From Anaerolineae bacterium (GTDB lineage Bacteria; Chloroflexota; Anaerolineae; Anaerolineales; Anaerolineaceae), in contig JABLXK010000013.1 of assembly GCA_013178095.1 (NCBI GenBank), positions 1 to 64,000 of the forward strand: a DNA stretch of 64,000 nt, written 5' to 3'. The translations under genes were made by a program, and so were the position numbers. Every line of letters starts with the position of its first letter. Position 1 is the first letter of the stretch. Below, piece by piece: positions 25,424-34,244 of the stretch. The notes beneath the pieces are model-generated. The model was not told where the DNA came from. It searched no databases and was given only the letters and a program-made list of their open reading frames with translations.

Positions 25424-26491
25424 TTAAAACAAAGCCAAACGCTTTTGCTGGCGCTCGATTACCAATGCCAAACCGAACACCAGCAAGCCGGCAATCGCCG
25501 CCAGCACCAGCAGGTTGCCCAGAATAGCGTCCAATCCGGCTCCCCGCTCAGCCACTTCCATGACCGGATTCAGAATGTAATAGGTCGGAAATATTCTGGC
25601 GATCCAATCCGGCGCTTTGGGCACCATCTCCAAAATGGCAGGCGCCATAAGCAGCAACCCGCCGGCTTTAAGCGCTGCCAGCAGCGTGTTCATATCCCTG
25701 AGCAACGCGCCCAGCAGCGTGCCGAACAAGGAAGCAGTTAATGCGCTCAACAGCAGCACGAAGATCAACAGCAGCGGATCGCTTCCGAAAGCGCGGTTTA
25801 AATACAGGGTGATGACGGCGGTAGCCGTACCCAATGTCAAGCCCAAAAGCGTTTTGGCAGCAAGAATTTCACCCAAACGCACTGGGGTTACGTTCAAAGC
25901 TTGCAGGGTATGACTCTGTTTTTCACCGATCATGGAAAGCGCCGGAACCAGCACGCCGCCCAGCATAATTGTCATCAGAACCAGCATCGGCATCAGGCGA
26001 TCCGCCAGGCTGTTTTGCTCCGCCTGCCCCAGAACCTGTACGTTGACAGTCACATTCCGGCCCAGTCCGGCAATCTCGTTAATAATATTGGCTATAGTCG
26101 AATCCGCGATCAACCGGTCTTTAAGTGGGGTTTCACCCCAGGTGTAAACCAGGAAATCGGTCTCAACACCTTCCTTGAGAATCTGGTCGAAGCCTTCCGG
26201 GACCACGTACCCGGTTTCAAGCCGTCCTGATGCTACGTCTGCAATCATGCGATCCAGCGAGTCATACGAACTGGTTTTAAGCTGGCCTTGCGCCATAAGC
26301 ATGCGGGTAAATTGGCTTTGGTGTGGGTCGTAGAAACCCATAACCGGTTTTCCCGAGAATACATCGCCAAAGACCAGGTTGATCAGCAGTGTGAAAACAA
26401 TCGGCACAACCACGGCAAAGACCATCAGGAAATTACCTGCGCTGGCGCGCAATTCACGCCCGAAAAGGATCGCAACCCTCCTCAAATTCAT
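25424..26491 (-). CDS. ABC-2 type exporter permease (second)
   Basis: A 355-residue membrane protein: N-terminal helix (NFLMVFAVVVPIVFTLL), a large extracytoplasmic loop (about residues 45-170) and five C-terminal helices, as in NatB/YhaP-type ABC-2 permeases. The stretch LVLMTIMLGGVLVPALSMIGEKQSHTLQAL (about residues 175-204) is typical. Start ATG 26491 overlaps the stop of the upstream permease by one base (TAATG), with AGGAGG 9 bases upstream. Together with the other permease and the ATPase it forms an exporter with an unknown substrate. Confidence 0.85.
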   Translation of the reverse strand: MNLRRVAILFGRELRASAGNFLMVFAVVVPIVFTLLINLVFGDVFSGKPVMGFYDPHQSQFTRMLMAQGQLKTSSYDSLDRMIADVASGRLETGYVVPEGFDQILKEGVETDFLVYTWGETPLKDRLIADSTIANIINEIAGLGRNVTVNVQVLGQAEQNSLADRLMPMLVLMTIMLGGVLVPALSMIGEKQSHTLQALNVTPVRLGEILAAKTLLGLTLGTATAVITLYLNRAFGSDPLLLIFVLLLSALTASLFGTLLGALLRDMNTLLAALKAGGLLLMAPAILEMVPKAPDWIARIFPTYYILNPVMEVAERGAGLDAILGNLLVLAAIAGLLVFGLALVIERQQKRLALF

Positions 26492-27552
26492 TAGAATCGC
26501 CTCCTCAGTACCCATCCACCCAGCAGCAAGAACAACAAGCCACTGCCGAACAAAATCAGCAAGTCCATTCTCACATCACCCCAACCCGCCCCGTAATTCA
26601 ACGCGCGGTGCAGGGCATCCACCAGGAAAAAAGACGGGATGGTTTTAATCCAGTTGGAAGCAATGGTGGGGAAAATCACACCGATCCCAGGCAGGATCAG
26701 GATGAACAGGAATAGCACGCTCCAGGACAGGACGGACATGAAACCGCCGGCGAATGCCGCGATGAAAAAAGCCACGCCGGTTACCAGCAGGCTGCCGACT
26801 AAAAGAGCGCCAATCAGGATCACAGGCGCAACCGTTATTTTGCCAACGGCTATGGTGATCAGAAGCGTTTCAATAAAAGCCAGGCCCATCCCCAGCAGCA
26901 TCTTCGCGGCGAAAAACTGTCCGGTTCTTAAAGGTGTAACAAGCAGCGCGCGGGCAGTGCCCTGCGTCAATTCCTCGCTGATCAGGTTGGCCAGGCCCAT
27001 CAATTCGATCGAAAACATCATCATCAATAACAAGGGAAGCATGCGATCGCGCAACGCTACCGGTTCCCCAATCCCAAGCAAATCCGGTCCGAGCACGATG
27101 ATTTTGTCGTTGATTTTGATCTTTGTTTGGCCTGTATCGAGGTCGATGTTGTTGAAACCGGCAGTGTATAAGCTGATCAAGGCTTGTTTAAACTCCGGAG
27201 TGGTCCCCGGAGCGCTGTAAACTGTGATCGTCACTGCTTTTCCCTGGTCGATAGCCGCCAGAGCAGCCTCATCCAACACGGTCCCGGCCTGATAATCGCC
27301 ATTTTCCACTGCTTCCAGCAATTCCTCTTTGGATGCCAGTAAATTAGAATCCATCGCATCACTCAGGAAAGCTTTCATCTCGGAAGTGGCATTTTCCGGC
27401 AGGACAATGGCTGTGGCAATGGTATCGTCCGGTTTGGAGGGCATCAAATAATATAACGCAACAAAGGCCACCAAACCCAGCAGGGTTACCACGAGGAAAA
27501 AGCGGTTACGAAAATACAACTTAAAATCTTTTTCGATCAGCGCCCCAATCAT
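26491..27552 (-). CDS. ABC-2 type exporter permease (first)
   Basis: A 353-residue membrane protein with the same layout as the next gene: N-terminal KDFKLYFRNRFFLVVTLLGLVAFVALYY, a long external loop and five or six C-terminal helices with LISEELTQGTARALLVTPLRTGQFF. It likely forms the heterodimeric membrane part of the exporter. Start ATG 27552 overlaps the ATPase stop by ATGA, showing coupling. Confidence 0.85.
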   Translation of the reverse strand: MIGALIEKDFKLYFRNRFFLVVTLLGLVAFVALYYLMPSKPDDTIATAIVLPENATSEMKAFLSDAMDSNLLASKEELLEAVENGDYQAGTVLDEAALAAIDQGKAVTITVYSAPGTTPEFKQALISLYTAGFNNIDLDTGQTKIKINDKIIVLGPDLLGIGEPVALRDRMLPLLLMMMFSIELMGLANLISEELTQGTARALLVTPLRTGQFFAAKMLLGMGLAFIETLLITIAVGKITVAPVILIGALLVGSLLVTGVAFFIAAFAGGFMSVLSWSVLFLFILILPGIGVIFPTIASNWIKTIPSFFLVDALHRALNYGAGWGDVRMDLLILFGSGLLFLLLGGWVLRRRF

Positions 27553-28415
27553 CCCAGCAGCCCTCGACCGGTAATCTCGATAAAGATATCTTCCAGCGTA
27601 GCTTCCTCGGTATGGGCTGTCAGTACCCTGCCGGAGGCAAATGCCTCACGCACCTTTTCCGCCGAATCTTTCTCATCCAGCGGAAGGCTGTGTGTGTGTT
27701 TTCGCCCGGAATCATCCTCGATTTCAACCTTCAACAGGCGCTTGCCATAATGTTGTTTGAGCTCTGAGGGTTGATCCAACGCGGCAATTTTCCCTTTATT
27801 GATGAATGCAACGTGATGAGAGAGTTTGTCCGCCTTGACCATATCATGCGTGGTCAGGAAAACGGTTGTGCCGTCCTCCGAAGCCTGGCGGATGATGGCA
27901 TGAATTGTCTGCGAAGAAACGGGATCGAGCCCGTCCGTGGGTTCATCCAGAAAGAGAATGCGCGGCTGGTTGATCAAAGCGCGCGCCAGCATCAGGCGTT
28001 GTTTCATGCCTTTAGAATATGCGGCCACTTTTTCCTTTTCACGGCCGGAAAGTCCCACTTTTTCCAATAAATCCATCGCCTTGAAATTGCGAATTTTGAA
28101 CAATCGCGCAAACAGATTGAGGTTCTCCACAGCGTTCATCTCTTCGTAGAGATTGGCCGTCTCGAATGAAACGCCCAGATACTGCTGCACCTTCTTGGCG
28201 GATTGATGAATATCCTCACCCAGAATTGCCACATTGCCCTCGGTTGGTTTTAACTGACCGGTCAGCATGCGGACGGTGGTAGTTTTTCCCGCTCCGTTCG
28301 GCCCCAGGAACCCCAGCACTTCACCCTCGCCCACTTCGAAATTAATGTGGTCAACCGCGGTTAGTTTTCCGAAACGGTAGGTTAAGTTATGCACTGAGAT
28401 CGTTGTCGCTGTCAT
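27549..28415 (-). CDS. ABC-2 type exporter ATPase
   Basis: A 288-residue ATPase: Walker A GPNGAGKTTTVRMLTG (about residues 36-51), signature YSKGMKQRLMLARAL, Walker B ILFLDEPTDGLDP and a His switch TTHDMVKAD. ATG 28415 is used because GAAAGAGGATCACCA lies upstream and the protein then starts with the family pattern (MTATTISVHNLTYRFGK). It drives the two permeases downstream. A C-terminal ~70-residue extension follows the ATPase fold, as in many exporters of this type. Substrate unknown. Confidence 0.93.
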   Translation of the reverse strand: MTATTISVHNLTYRFGKLTAVDHINFEVGEGEVLGFLGPNGAGKTTTVRMLTGQLKPTEGNVAILGEDIHQSAKKVQQYLGVSFETANLYEEMNAVENLNLFARLFKIRNFKAMDLLEKVGLSGREKEKVAAYSKGMKQRLMLARALINQPRILFLDEPTDGLDPVSSQTIHAIIRQASEDGTTVFLTTHDMVKADKLSHHVAFINKGKIAALDQPSELKQHYGKRLLKVEIEDDSGRKHTHSLPLDEKDSAEKVREAFASGRVLTAHTEEATLEDIFIEITGRGLLG

Positions 28416-28518
28416 TGGTGATCCTCTTTCTGTAAAATTAATGCAATCGGGGATTATAATCCCAAGCTGCAACCCGGAGAGTAACCGTAAATTGTTATAG
28501 TTTTTTTAAAGAGGAAGA

Positions 28519-29322
28519 ATGGAAGGATTCACCCATCAGATTCTGGAACGCGGCGGCGCTCCCATCCACTATTGGACAGGCGGAAAAGTTGACGCGGCTT
28601 TAGTGGTCTTCACGCATGGCGCCACCATTGACCATCACGAATGGGATGAAACACTAAACCTGGCGGCAGAGAAATATCATGTGCTAGCCTGGGATGTGCG
28701 CGGCCACGGCCTTTCGCGGCCAGCCAAATTCACGCTGGAAGACGCCCTGCTTGACTTGCTGATGCTGCTCGATATTTACCAATCGAAGCAGGCCATACTG
28801 GTAGGTCATTCCATGGGCGGGAATATCCATCAGGAGTTCGCCTTCCGTTATCCCGAGCGCGTACAAGCCATGGTCTGCCTGGATTGCACCTGGAATTTCC
28901 AGCGCCTGACAACCTTCGAAAAGGCCATGCTTTCCTCCACCAAACAAATTTTCAATCTTTATTCCTACGAAAATCTGGTCAAGCAATCACTGGACGTCAC
29001 CGTGACTTCTCCTGCGGGGCGCGAGGTTCTTGAAAAAGCCATGCGCGTGCAAAGCAAGGAAGAATACGTGCAAATCATGATGGACCTGGCATTATGCCTG
29101 CACGAAGAACCGGACTATCAATTTAGCAAACCGCTGCTGCTCCTCATGGGAGAAAAGGAAAGTACAGGGAACATCAAAAAAGCCATGCCCGTTTGGGCGA
29201 AACATGAACCCGATAGCCGCCTGGTGATTATCCCGGGCGCCAAACATTGCGCCAATCTGGATAACCCCGATTTTTTCCACCGCGAATTATTTCTGTTTCT
29301 GAAGGAACTAACCGTTAATTAA
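28519..29322 (+). CDS. Alpha/beta-fold hydrolase
   Basis: A 267-residue cytoplasmic hydrolase. The nucleophile elbow is GHSMGG (Ser at about residue 97), preceded by oxyanion-type VVFTHGATIDHHEWDE and DVRGHGLSRP. The acid and His are likely in GEKESTGNI and PGAKHCANLDNP. The pattern is of the haloperoxidase or esterase group, with no clear substrate. The gene is divergent to the ABC exporter operon and starts with ATG 28519 behind AAAGAGGAAGA. Confidence 0.85.
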   Translation: MEGFTHQILERGGAPIHYWTGGKVDAALVVFTHGATIDHHEWDETLNLAAEKYHVLAWDVRGHGLSRPAKFTLEDALLDLLMLLDIYQSKQAILVGHSMGGNIHQEFAFRYPERVQAMVCLDCTWNFQRLTTFEKAMLSSTKQIFNLYSYENLVKQSLDVTVTSPAGREVLEKAMRVQSKEEYVQIMMDLALCLHEEPDYQFSKPLLLLMGEKESTGNIKKAMPVWAKHEPDSRLVIIPGAKHCANLDNPDFFHRELFLFLKELTVN

Positions 29323-29326
29323 AATC

Positions 29327-29360
29327 AACAGGGATCAGTAAAAAATGCTGATCCCTGTTT
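29327..29360. terminator. Bidirectional terminator between the hydrolase and nucleoside locus 2
   Basis: AACAGGGATCAG and CTGATCCCTGTTT arms around a 9-base loop, lying 5 bases after the plus-strand stop and 32 bases after the minus-strand stop of the convergent genes. Confidence 0.9.
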
Positions 29361-29391
29361 TACATTCAAATTTTTTTCTGGATCGCTCGAT

Positions 29392-30345
29392 CTAGCGCGA
29401 TTCCTTTTCATAGGGGTTGCCGATATCCGCAGGCCCGCCGCCTTTGGCCATATTAATTGCGAGAATGACAACGGTGAGGATATATGGCAACGCCTGGAAG
29501 ACCTCTCTCGGGATAATGTTATCGGGAACTGCTGTTTGGAGAGTCATTTGCAGTGCATCCATGAAGGCAAAGAACATACAAGCCGCGAAAACGCCGCGCG
29601 GTTTAACATTGCCAAAAATCACAGCTGCCAGCGCAATGAAACCGCGTCCGGCGACCATGTTTTCAGAGAACATGGACGTTTGCGAAATAGAGAGATAAGC
29701 GCCGCCGATACCGCCGAGCATGGCACCGCACAAAGTGGCGATGTAGCGAACAGTAACCGGGTTGATACCTACCACCGCCAGCGCTTTGGGATTTTCGCCC
29801 GCCGCCCGCAGCCAGGTGCCCCAGGGAGTGCGATAGAAGATAATGTAAAGGAGGATTGGAAGCAGCAGCGCGAAAATCATCAGGACGGATTGGTCATTAA
29901 TTATTCTGCCCAGCACCGGAATTTTGTTAAGAAATGCCAGGTTGATATTAGGCAATGTGGGCACTCGTGGTGTATTGCCGCCATGTTCAAAGATGATTTG
30001 CAGTAAATAGCCGGAGAGGCCAGTTGCCAGCAACGTGATAGCCAAACCGGCAATTGCCTGTGAGGCTTTGAGAGTAATCGCGATATAAGAGAAGATCAAG
30101 CCAATGACCAGGGCAACGCCCACAGCGCAGAGCAGGCCAATCCAGGCGCTGCCGGAAAAATAGGAACCGATGGCAGCCGCCCAGGCGCCCATCAACATTA
30201 CACCTTCGACGCCGATGTTAAGCACACCCGACCGCTCGGTGATCATTTCACCCATACCTGCAATCAGGATGGAGATACTGATGCGTATTGTGGAGTAAAC
30301 CAGGGCAATTGTAAAAACAGATTTGATGATGTCCAGGAAAGTCAT
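29392..30345 (-). CDS. Nucleoside ABC transporter permease (second permease, locus 2)
   Basis: A 317-residue permease of the BmpC/NupQ type: RISISILIAGMGEMITERSG, LNIGVEGVMLMGAWA, the conserved cytoplasmic WLRAAGENPKALAVVGINP and a C-terminal ALAAVIFGNVKPRG segment. It begins 5 bases after the upstream permease gene. With the other permease and the ATPase it forms the second nucleoside importer. Paralogue of 11624-12607. Confidence 0.92.
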   Translation of the reverse strand: MTFLDIIKSVFTIALVYSTIRISISILIAGMGEMITERSGVLNIGVEGVMLMGAWAAAIGSYFSGSAWIGLLCAVGVALVIGLIFSYIAITLKASQAIAGLAITLLATGLSGYLLQIIFEHGGNTPRVPTLPNINLAFLNKIPVLGRIINDQSVLMIFALLLPILLYIIFYRTPWGTWLRAAGENPKALAVVGINPVTVRYIATLCGAMLGGIGGAYLSISQTSMFSENMVAGRGFIALAAVIFGNVKPRGVFAACMFFAFMDALQMTLQTAVPDNIIPREVFQALPYILTVVILAINMAKGGGPADIGNPYEKESR

Positions 30346-30350
30346 TGCAT

Positions 30351-31427
30351 TTACTCCTTTTCCTGTTTGAATTCTTCTTTTCCTCTAACCAATTTGGAAA
30401 AGCTCGAGCGGATCATTTCCTTGGAAGCGATCAGGAGCACTACAATACCGTTGATCAGAGTGGTCAATTGCCTGGGAATTTCGGTGTAAATAGACATGTC
30501 GAGGATACCGGTCTTCAATGCGCCGAATAGCGTGGCGGAAAGCACGACACCGATGGGGTTCATCAAACCGACCATGGCAACCGTGATGGAATCGTAACCA
30601 TAACCGGGCGAAAATTGATCCAGGAAGCGATAATGCACGCCAGCTACTTCAACTGCTCCGGCTAAACCAGCCAGCGCACCGCTGAGCATGAAAGCTGTGA
30701 TCATTCGTTTTTCTACCGGGATGCCATGAAAACGGGCGGCTTCTTTATTCGCGCCGACTGCGCGCATTTCGTAACCGATCGAGGTTTTATTCAACAGGAA
30801 GTAAGCAAAGACAACCACCAGGATCGCTACAACAAAACCGGCATGCAGGCGGGTTCCTTCGATCAAAGTCGCGAATCTGGCTGTGGCGTCAATCTTGGGA
30901 GTCGCCGGAACCACACCTTCCATCGGCAGCACTTTCAGTACAAGAAAGTGCGTGAAGAACGTGGCAGGGTAGTTCAACATGATCGTGCTAAGAATTTCAT
31001 TGACACCGCGTTTGGTCTTCAACCAGGCAGGGATGAAAGCGTACAACCCGCCTGCTGCCATACCGGCCAGGAGCATCAGAGGCAGATGGATGATCGCCGG
31101 CAGATGCACGATATATCCGACAATTGCGGATGCCATGGCGCCCAGGATCAGTTGCCCTTCAACGCCCACGTTGAAAACTGCGCATTTCGCACCGATCAGG
31201 AAAGCAACACCTGCAATCGTCAACGGGATCACCCTCGAAATTGTGTTCGAAGTATTCTCCACATTTCCGAAAGCACCCTTAATAAAGTAATAGAATGCTT
31301 CTCCCGCAGGGCGTCCTGTGGACATTAAGAGAATTGCGATGATGCCGAAAGCGATCAGCAAGGCAATTAACGTGGAAAAAACGTCTTCTCTTTTTAATAA
31401 GAATTTTTTAACTGTATTCATAGCCAC
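30351..31427 (-). CDS. Nucleoside ABC transporter permease (first permease, locus 2)
   Basis: A 358-residue permease of the BmpB/NupP type. The characteristic GVAFLIGAKCAVFNVGVEGQL, YEMRAVGANKEAARFHGIPVEK and GYGYDSITVAMVGLMNPIGV segments are seen. It follows the ATPase gene by 12 bases. Paralogue of 12597-13757, differing mainly in the N-terminal helix and the loops. Confidence 0.92.
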   Translation of the reverse strand: MAMNTVKKFLLKREDVFSTLIALLIAFGIIAILLMSTGRPAGEAFYYFIKGAFGNVENTSNTISRVIPLTIAGVAFLIGAKCAVFNVGVEGQLILGAMASAIVGYIVHLPAIIHLPLMLLAGMAAGGLYAFIPAWLKTKRGVNEILSTIMLNYPATFFTHFLVLKVLPMEGVVPATPKIDATARFATLIEGTRLHAGFVVAILVVVFAYFLLNKTSIGYEMRAVGANKEAARFHGIPVEKRMITAFMLSGALAGLAGAVEVAGVHYRFLDQFSPGYGYDSITVAMVGLMNPIGVVLSATLFGALKTGILDMSIYTEIPRQLTTLINGIVVLLIASKEMIRSSFSKLVRGKEEFKQEKE

Positions 31428-31439
31428 ATACCATCCTTA

Positions 31440-32966
31440 TCACGCAGGGATATGTTCATAGGTTCCGCCCAGCATCATCAGGCCCAGGTCTTCCGCTGTG
31501 GTTTCATCCTTATTGACGATCGCCACAATACTGCCTTTATAGATGACTGCGATGCGCGTGGATAGCAGCAGGATTTCATCCAGGGACAAAGATAGAAGGA
31601 GGATCGCCTTGCCTTCATCACGCTGCTTGATCAATTGCTCGTGCACGAAATCAGTGGCGGCGATATCCAGACCACGGGTGGGTTGAGCGGCAATGATCAT
31701 TTCAGGATTATGCGAAAGCTCGCGCGCCACAATGATCTTCTGCTGATTACCACCGGAGAGCAGGTTTACTTTTTGTTCGTTATTCGGTGTGCGGATGTCG
31801 AAAAATTTGACCAAATCATCCGCATTCTTTCTGACCGCCTTCCAACTGATCAGCTTTCCATCGGAAAACGGCTTGTTGCGCTGCAACCCAAGGAAGAGGT
31901 TTTCCTGTACGTTGAAATCGACCACCAACCCTTCCATCAAACGGTCCTCGGGAACCACACCAATGCCCTCATCGCGGATCAACTTAACAGGTTTGTGATC
32001 CATCTGCTTGCCCTTCAAGGTGATCTTACCTTTGGTGATGGGTTGCAATCCGATCAAAGCGCGCACCAGTTCCGTCTGGCCATTGCCATCGATACCGGCA
32101 ATGCCCAGGATTTCACCGGAACGCACATCGAAGGACACGTCGGTCAGCACAGGGCGGTGAAACTCATTGACGGCTGAAACGTCTTCGACTTTCAAAACGG
32201 CGCCATCAACTTTTTTGGGAGCCGGGGCGGGTTTCAGGAACACATCGCGTCCGACCATCATGCGAGCTAGCTTTACTTCATTCGTATCGCGCTTTTCCAC
32301 GGTATCGACAATTTTTCCGTCGCGCATGACCGTGATGCGATCCGATATCTGCATAATTTCTTTCAGTTTATGTGAAATGAACAGGATTGTCTTGCCATCT
32401 TCACGTAAATGATTAATAACCCGGAATAAATCTTCCGATTCCTGCGGCGTCAACAACGCAGTCGGTTCATCCAGGATCATGATGTTAGCCTTATGGTAGA
32501 GAACTTTTAGAATTTCAACCCTTTGTTTGATACCAACCGAGATATTGCCAACTAATGCTTTTGGGTCAACGGCCAGGCCATAACGGTCGGATAATTCCTT
32601 GGTTTGCTGATTGATTTGTTTCAAGTCCAGGAAAATTTTCCCTTTTCTTGGCTCCAGACCGAGCATCACATTTTCGGCTACAGTCATGGCAGGGATCAAT
32701 TTAAAGTGTTGGTGGATCATACCAATCCCATTGGCAATCGCATCCGAGGGGCTGTTGATATCGACTTCTTTTCCATCAATGAAAATTTGCCCGGAATCCG
32801 CTTTATAAAGACCATAAAGAATGCACATCAGGGTGGTTTTTCCTGCTCCATTCTCTCCCACGATGGAATGAACGGTCCCTGCCTCTACCTTAAGGTCAAC
32901 ATGATCGTTTGCGAGAACTTCTCCAAAATGTTTGTATATCCCGCGCATCTCGAGGATATAAGACAT
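31440..32966 (-). CDS. Nucleoside ABC transporter ATPase with two ABC domains (locus 2)
   Basis: A 508-residue tandem ABC ATPase: first domain Walker A GENGAGKTTLMC, Walker B IMILDEPTALLTP; second domain degenerate Walker A GIDGNGQTE and signature LSGGNQQKIIVARE with QPTRGLDIAA. ATG 32966 is used because GGAGGTTTT precedes it; a 14-residue extension has no such site. The same two-domain layout as in operon 1. It follows the bmp gene after 76 bases holding a strong hairpin. Confidence 0.95.
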   Translation of the reverse strand: MSYILEMRGIYKHFGEVLANDHVDLKVEAGTVHSIVGENGAGKTTLMCILYGLYKADSGQIFIDGKEVDINSPSDAIANGIGMIHQHFKLIPAMTVAENVMLGLEPRKGKIFLDLKQINQQTKELSDRYGLAVDPKALVGNISVGIKQRVEILKVLYHKANIMILDEPTALLTPQESEDLFRVINHLREDGKTILFISHKLKEIMQISDRITVMRDGKIVDTVEKRDTNEVKLARMMVGRDVFLKPAPAPKKVDGAVLKVEDVSAVNEFHRPVLTDVSFDVRSGEILGIAGIDGNGQTELVRALIGLQPITKGKITLKGKQMDHKPVKLIRDEGIGVVPEDRLMEGLVVDFNVQENLFLGLQRNKPFSDGKLISWKAVRKNADDLVKFFDIRTPNNEQKVNLLSGGNQQKIIVARELSHNPEMIIAAQPTRGLDIAATDFVHEQLIKQRDEGKAILLLSLSLDEILLLSTRIAVIYKGSIVAIVNKDETTAEDLGLMMLGGTYEHIPA

Positions 32967-32988
32967 AAAACCTCCGATCTTTTCAAAC

Positions 32989-33022
32989 AATCGGGTGGGA
33001 AGAGACAATCTCCCACCCGATT
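32989..33022 (-). terminator. Intergenic hairpin between bmp and the ATPase gene (locus 2)
   Basis: AATCGGGTGGGA and TCCCACCCGATT form a perfect 12-bp stem around a 10-base loop, in the same position as the hairpin of operon 1. Probably an attenuator or mRNA-stability element. Confidence 0.7.
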
Positions 33023-33042
33023 TTTTTATCTTCTATCTTGAC

Positions 33043-34134
33043 TTATTCAGGCAAAACGAACGCGTTTGCTTCGTCTCTCGTGGTCGGGACAACGATCTTG
33101 CCGCTCTTGATTTCGTCGGCGAAAGTGTTGACCTTCTCGATGAGTTCAGCAGGAACCTTGTCCACGCTGTATTTCATGTCGCTGTAACCAACGCCGTCCA
33201 CTTTGAGATCGTAGACTTTGACGCCGCCAGCGAAGGTGCCGTCATAAGCTTCCTTGATCGCATCATAAACCGCAACTTCCACGTGTTTCAGCATGGAGGT
33301 CAGAACGCTGCCAGGAGCGACTGCATCCTGGTTGGTGTCCACACCGATCGCCCAGAAGCCTTTTTCCTTGGCGGCTTCGATAGTGCCCAAACCGCAAGCA
33401 CCGGCGGCTGCGTAGACTACATCAGCGCCCTGTCCGTACTGGGTCAGGGTAAGTTCCTTGCCGGCGGCAACATCGCTGAAGCTGCCGGTGTAACCGGAAA
33501 CAACCTTGATATCGGGGTTGATCGCGCGAGCACCGGCGATGTAACCAGCTTCGAATTTCTCAATCAGCGCTGATTCCATACCACCGACGAAGCCGATCGT
33601 GCCGCTCTTGCTCATGCCAGCGGCGAGAGCGCCCACCAGGAAGGAGCCCTGTTCCTCAGCAAAGGTCAGGGACATCACATTGGGGGAATCTACCACGCTG
33701 TCAACAATCGCGAATTTGGTGTCGGGGTAATCGGGAGCAACCGCGGCGATTGCATCGGTGAACAGGTAGCCAACACCCACGATGATGTTGTAGCCTTCAT
33801 CGGCCATCTTGCGCAGGTTGGGTTCCAGGTCAGCCAATTCCTTGGACTCGATCAGGGTTGTCTCAATGCCGAGGTCTTCCTTGGCTTTCTTGAAAGCATC
33901 CCATCCCAGATCGGAGAAACCTTTGGTTTCTTCACTGGTGGAAAGGCCGCCCAGGTCGGTGATCATGGCAGCTTTGAAAGCCGGGGCTGCTTCTTCAGCG
34001 GGTGCTGCTTCTTCAGCGGGCGCTGCTTCTTCAGCGGGTGCCGCAGCTTCAGCTTTGGGTGCGCAGGAGGCTAACACAAATGCGAACACCAAAACGATTG
34101 AAGCGATGATGCTCAATTTACGCATAGTTTTCAT
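33043..34134 (-). CDS. BMP-family nucleoside-binding lipoprotein (locus 2)
   Basis: A 363-residue binding protein: lipoprotein signal (FAFVLASC), Ala/Glu/Pro-rich spacer with the APAEEAAPAEEAA repeat, then the BMP domain with MITDLGGLSTSEETKGFSDL, IVGVGYLFTDAI, GFVGGMESALIEKFEAGY, and AACGLGTIEAAKEKGFWAIG. Only about half as similar by eye to the first bmp, so ligand may differ. ATG 34134 follows AGGAGAAGTAGAAA. First gene after the amidohydrolase in the locus. Confidence 0.93.
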   Translation of the reverse strand: MKTMRKLSIIASIVLVFAFVLASCAPKAEAAAPAEEAAPAEEAAPAEEAAPAFKAAMITDLGGLSTSEETKGFSDLGWDAFKKAKEDLGIETTLIESKELADLEPNLRKMADEGYNIIVGVGYLFTDAIAAVAPDYPDTKFAIVDSVVDSPNVMSLTFAEEQGSFLVGALAAGMSKSGTIGFVGGMESALIEKFEAGYIAGARAINPDIKVVSGYTGSFSDVAAGKELTLTQYGQGADVVYAAAGACGLGTIEAAKEKGFWAIGVDTNQDAVAPGSVLTSMLKHVEVAVYDAIKEAYDGTFAGGVKVYDLKVDGVGYSDMKYSVDKVPAELIEKVNTFADEIKSGKIVVPTTRDEANAFVLPE

Positions 34135-34207
34135 TTTCTACTTCTCCTATAGTTTTTTTTCTTACTCACAACACTACTACCAGTACCTTACACATTTTCT
34201 AAAAGTA

Positions 34208-34218
34208 AACCACCTCCT
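34208..34218 (-). promoter_or_regulatory. Shine-Dalgarno-like motif in the leader of bmp 2
   Basis: Minus-strand AGGAGGTGGTT, identical to the motif in front of bmp 1 and about 74 bases upstream of this bmp start. Possible start of a leader peptide or a translational control element. Confidence 0.5.
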
Positions 34219-34244
34219 TCACAATATTTGTCAATTATATGTCT

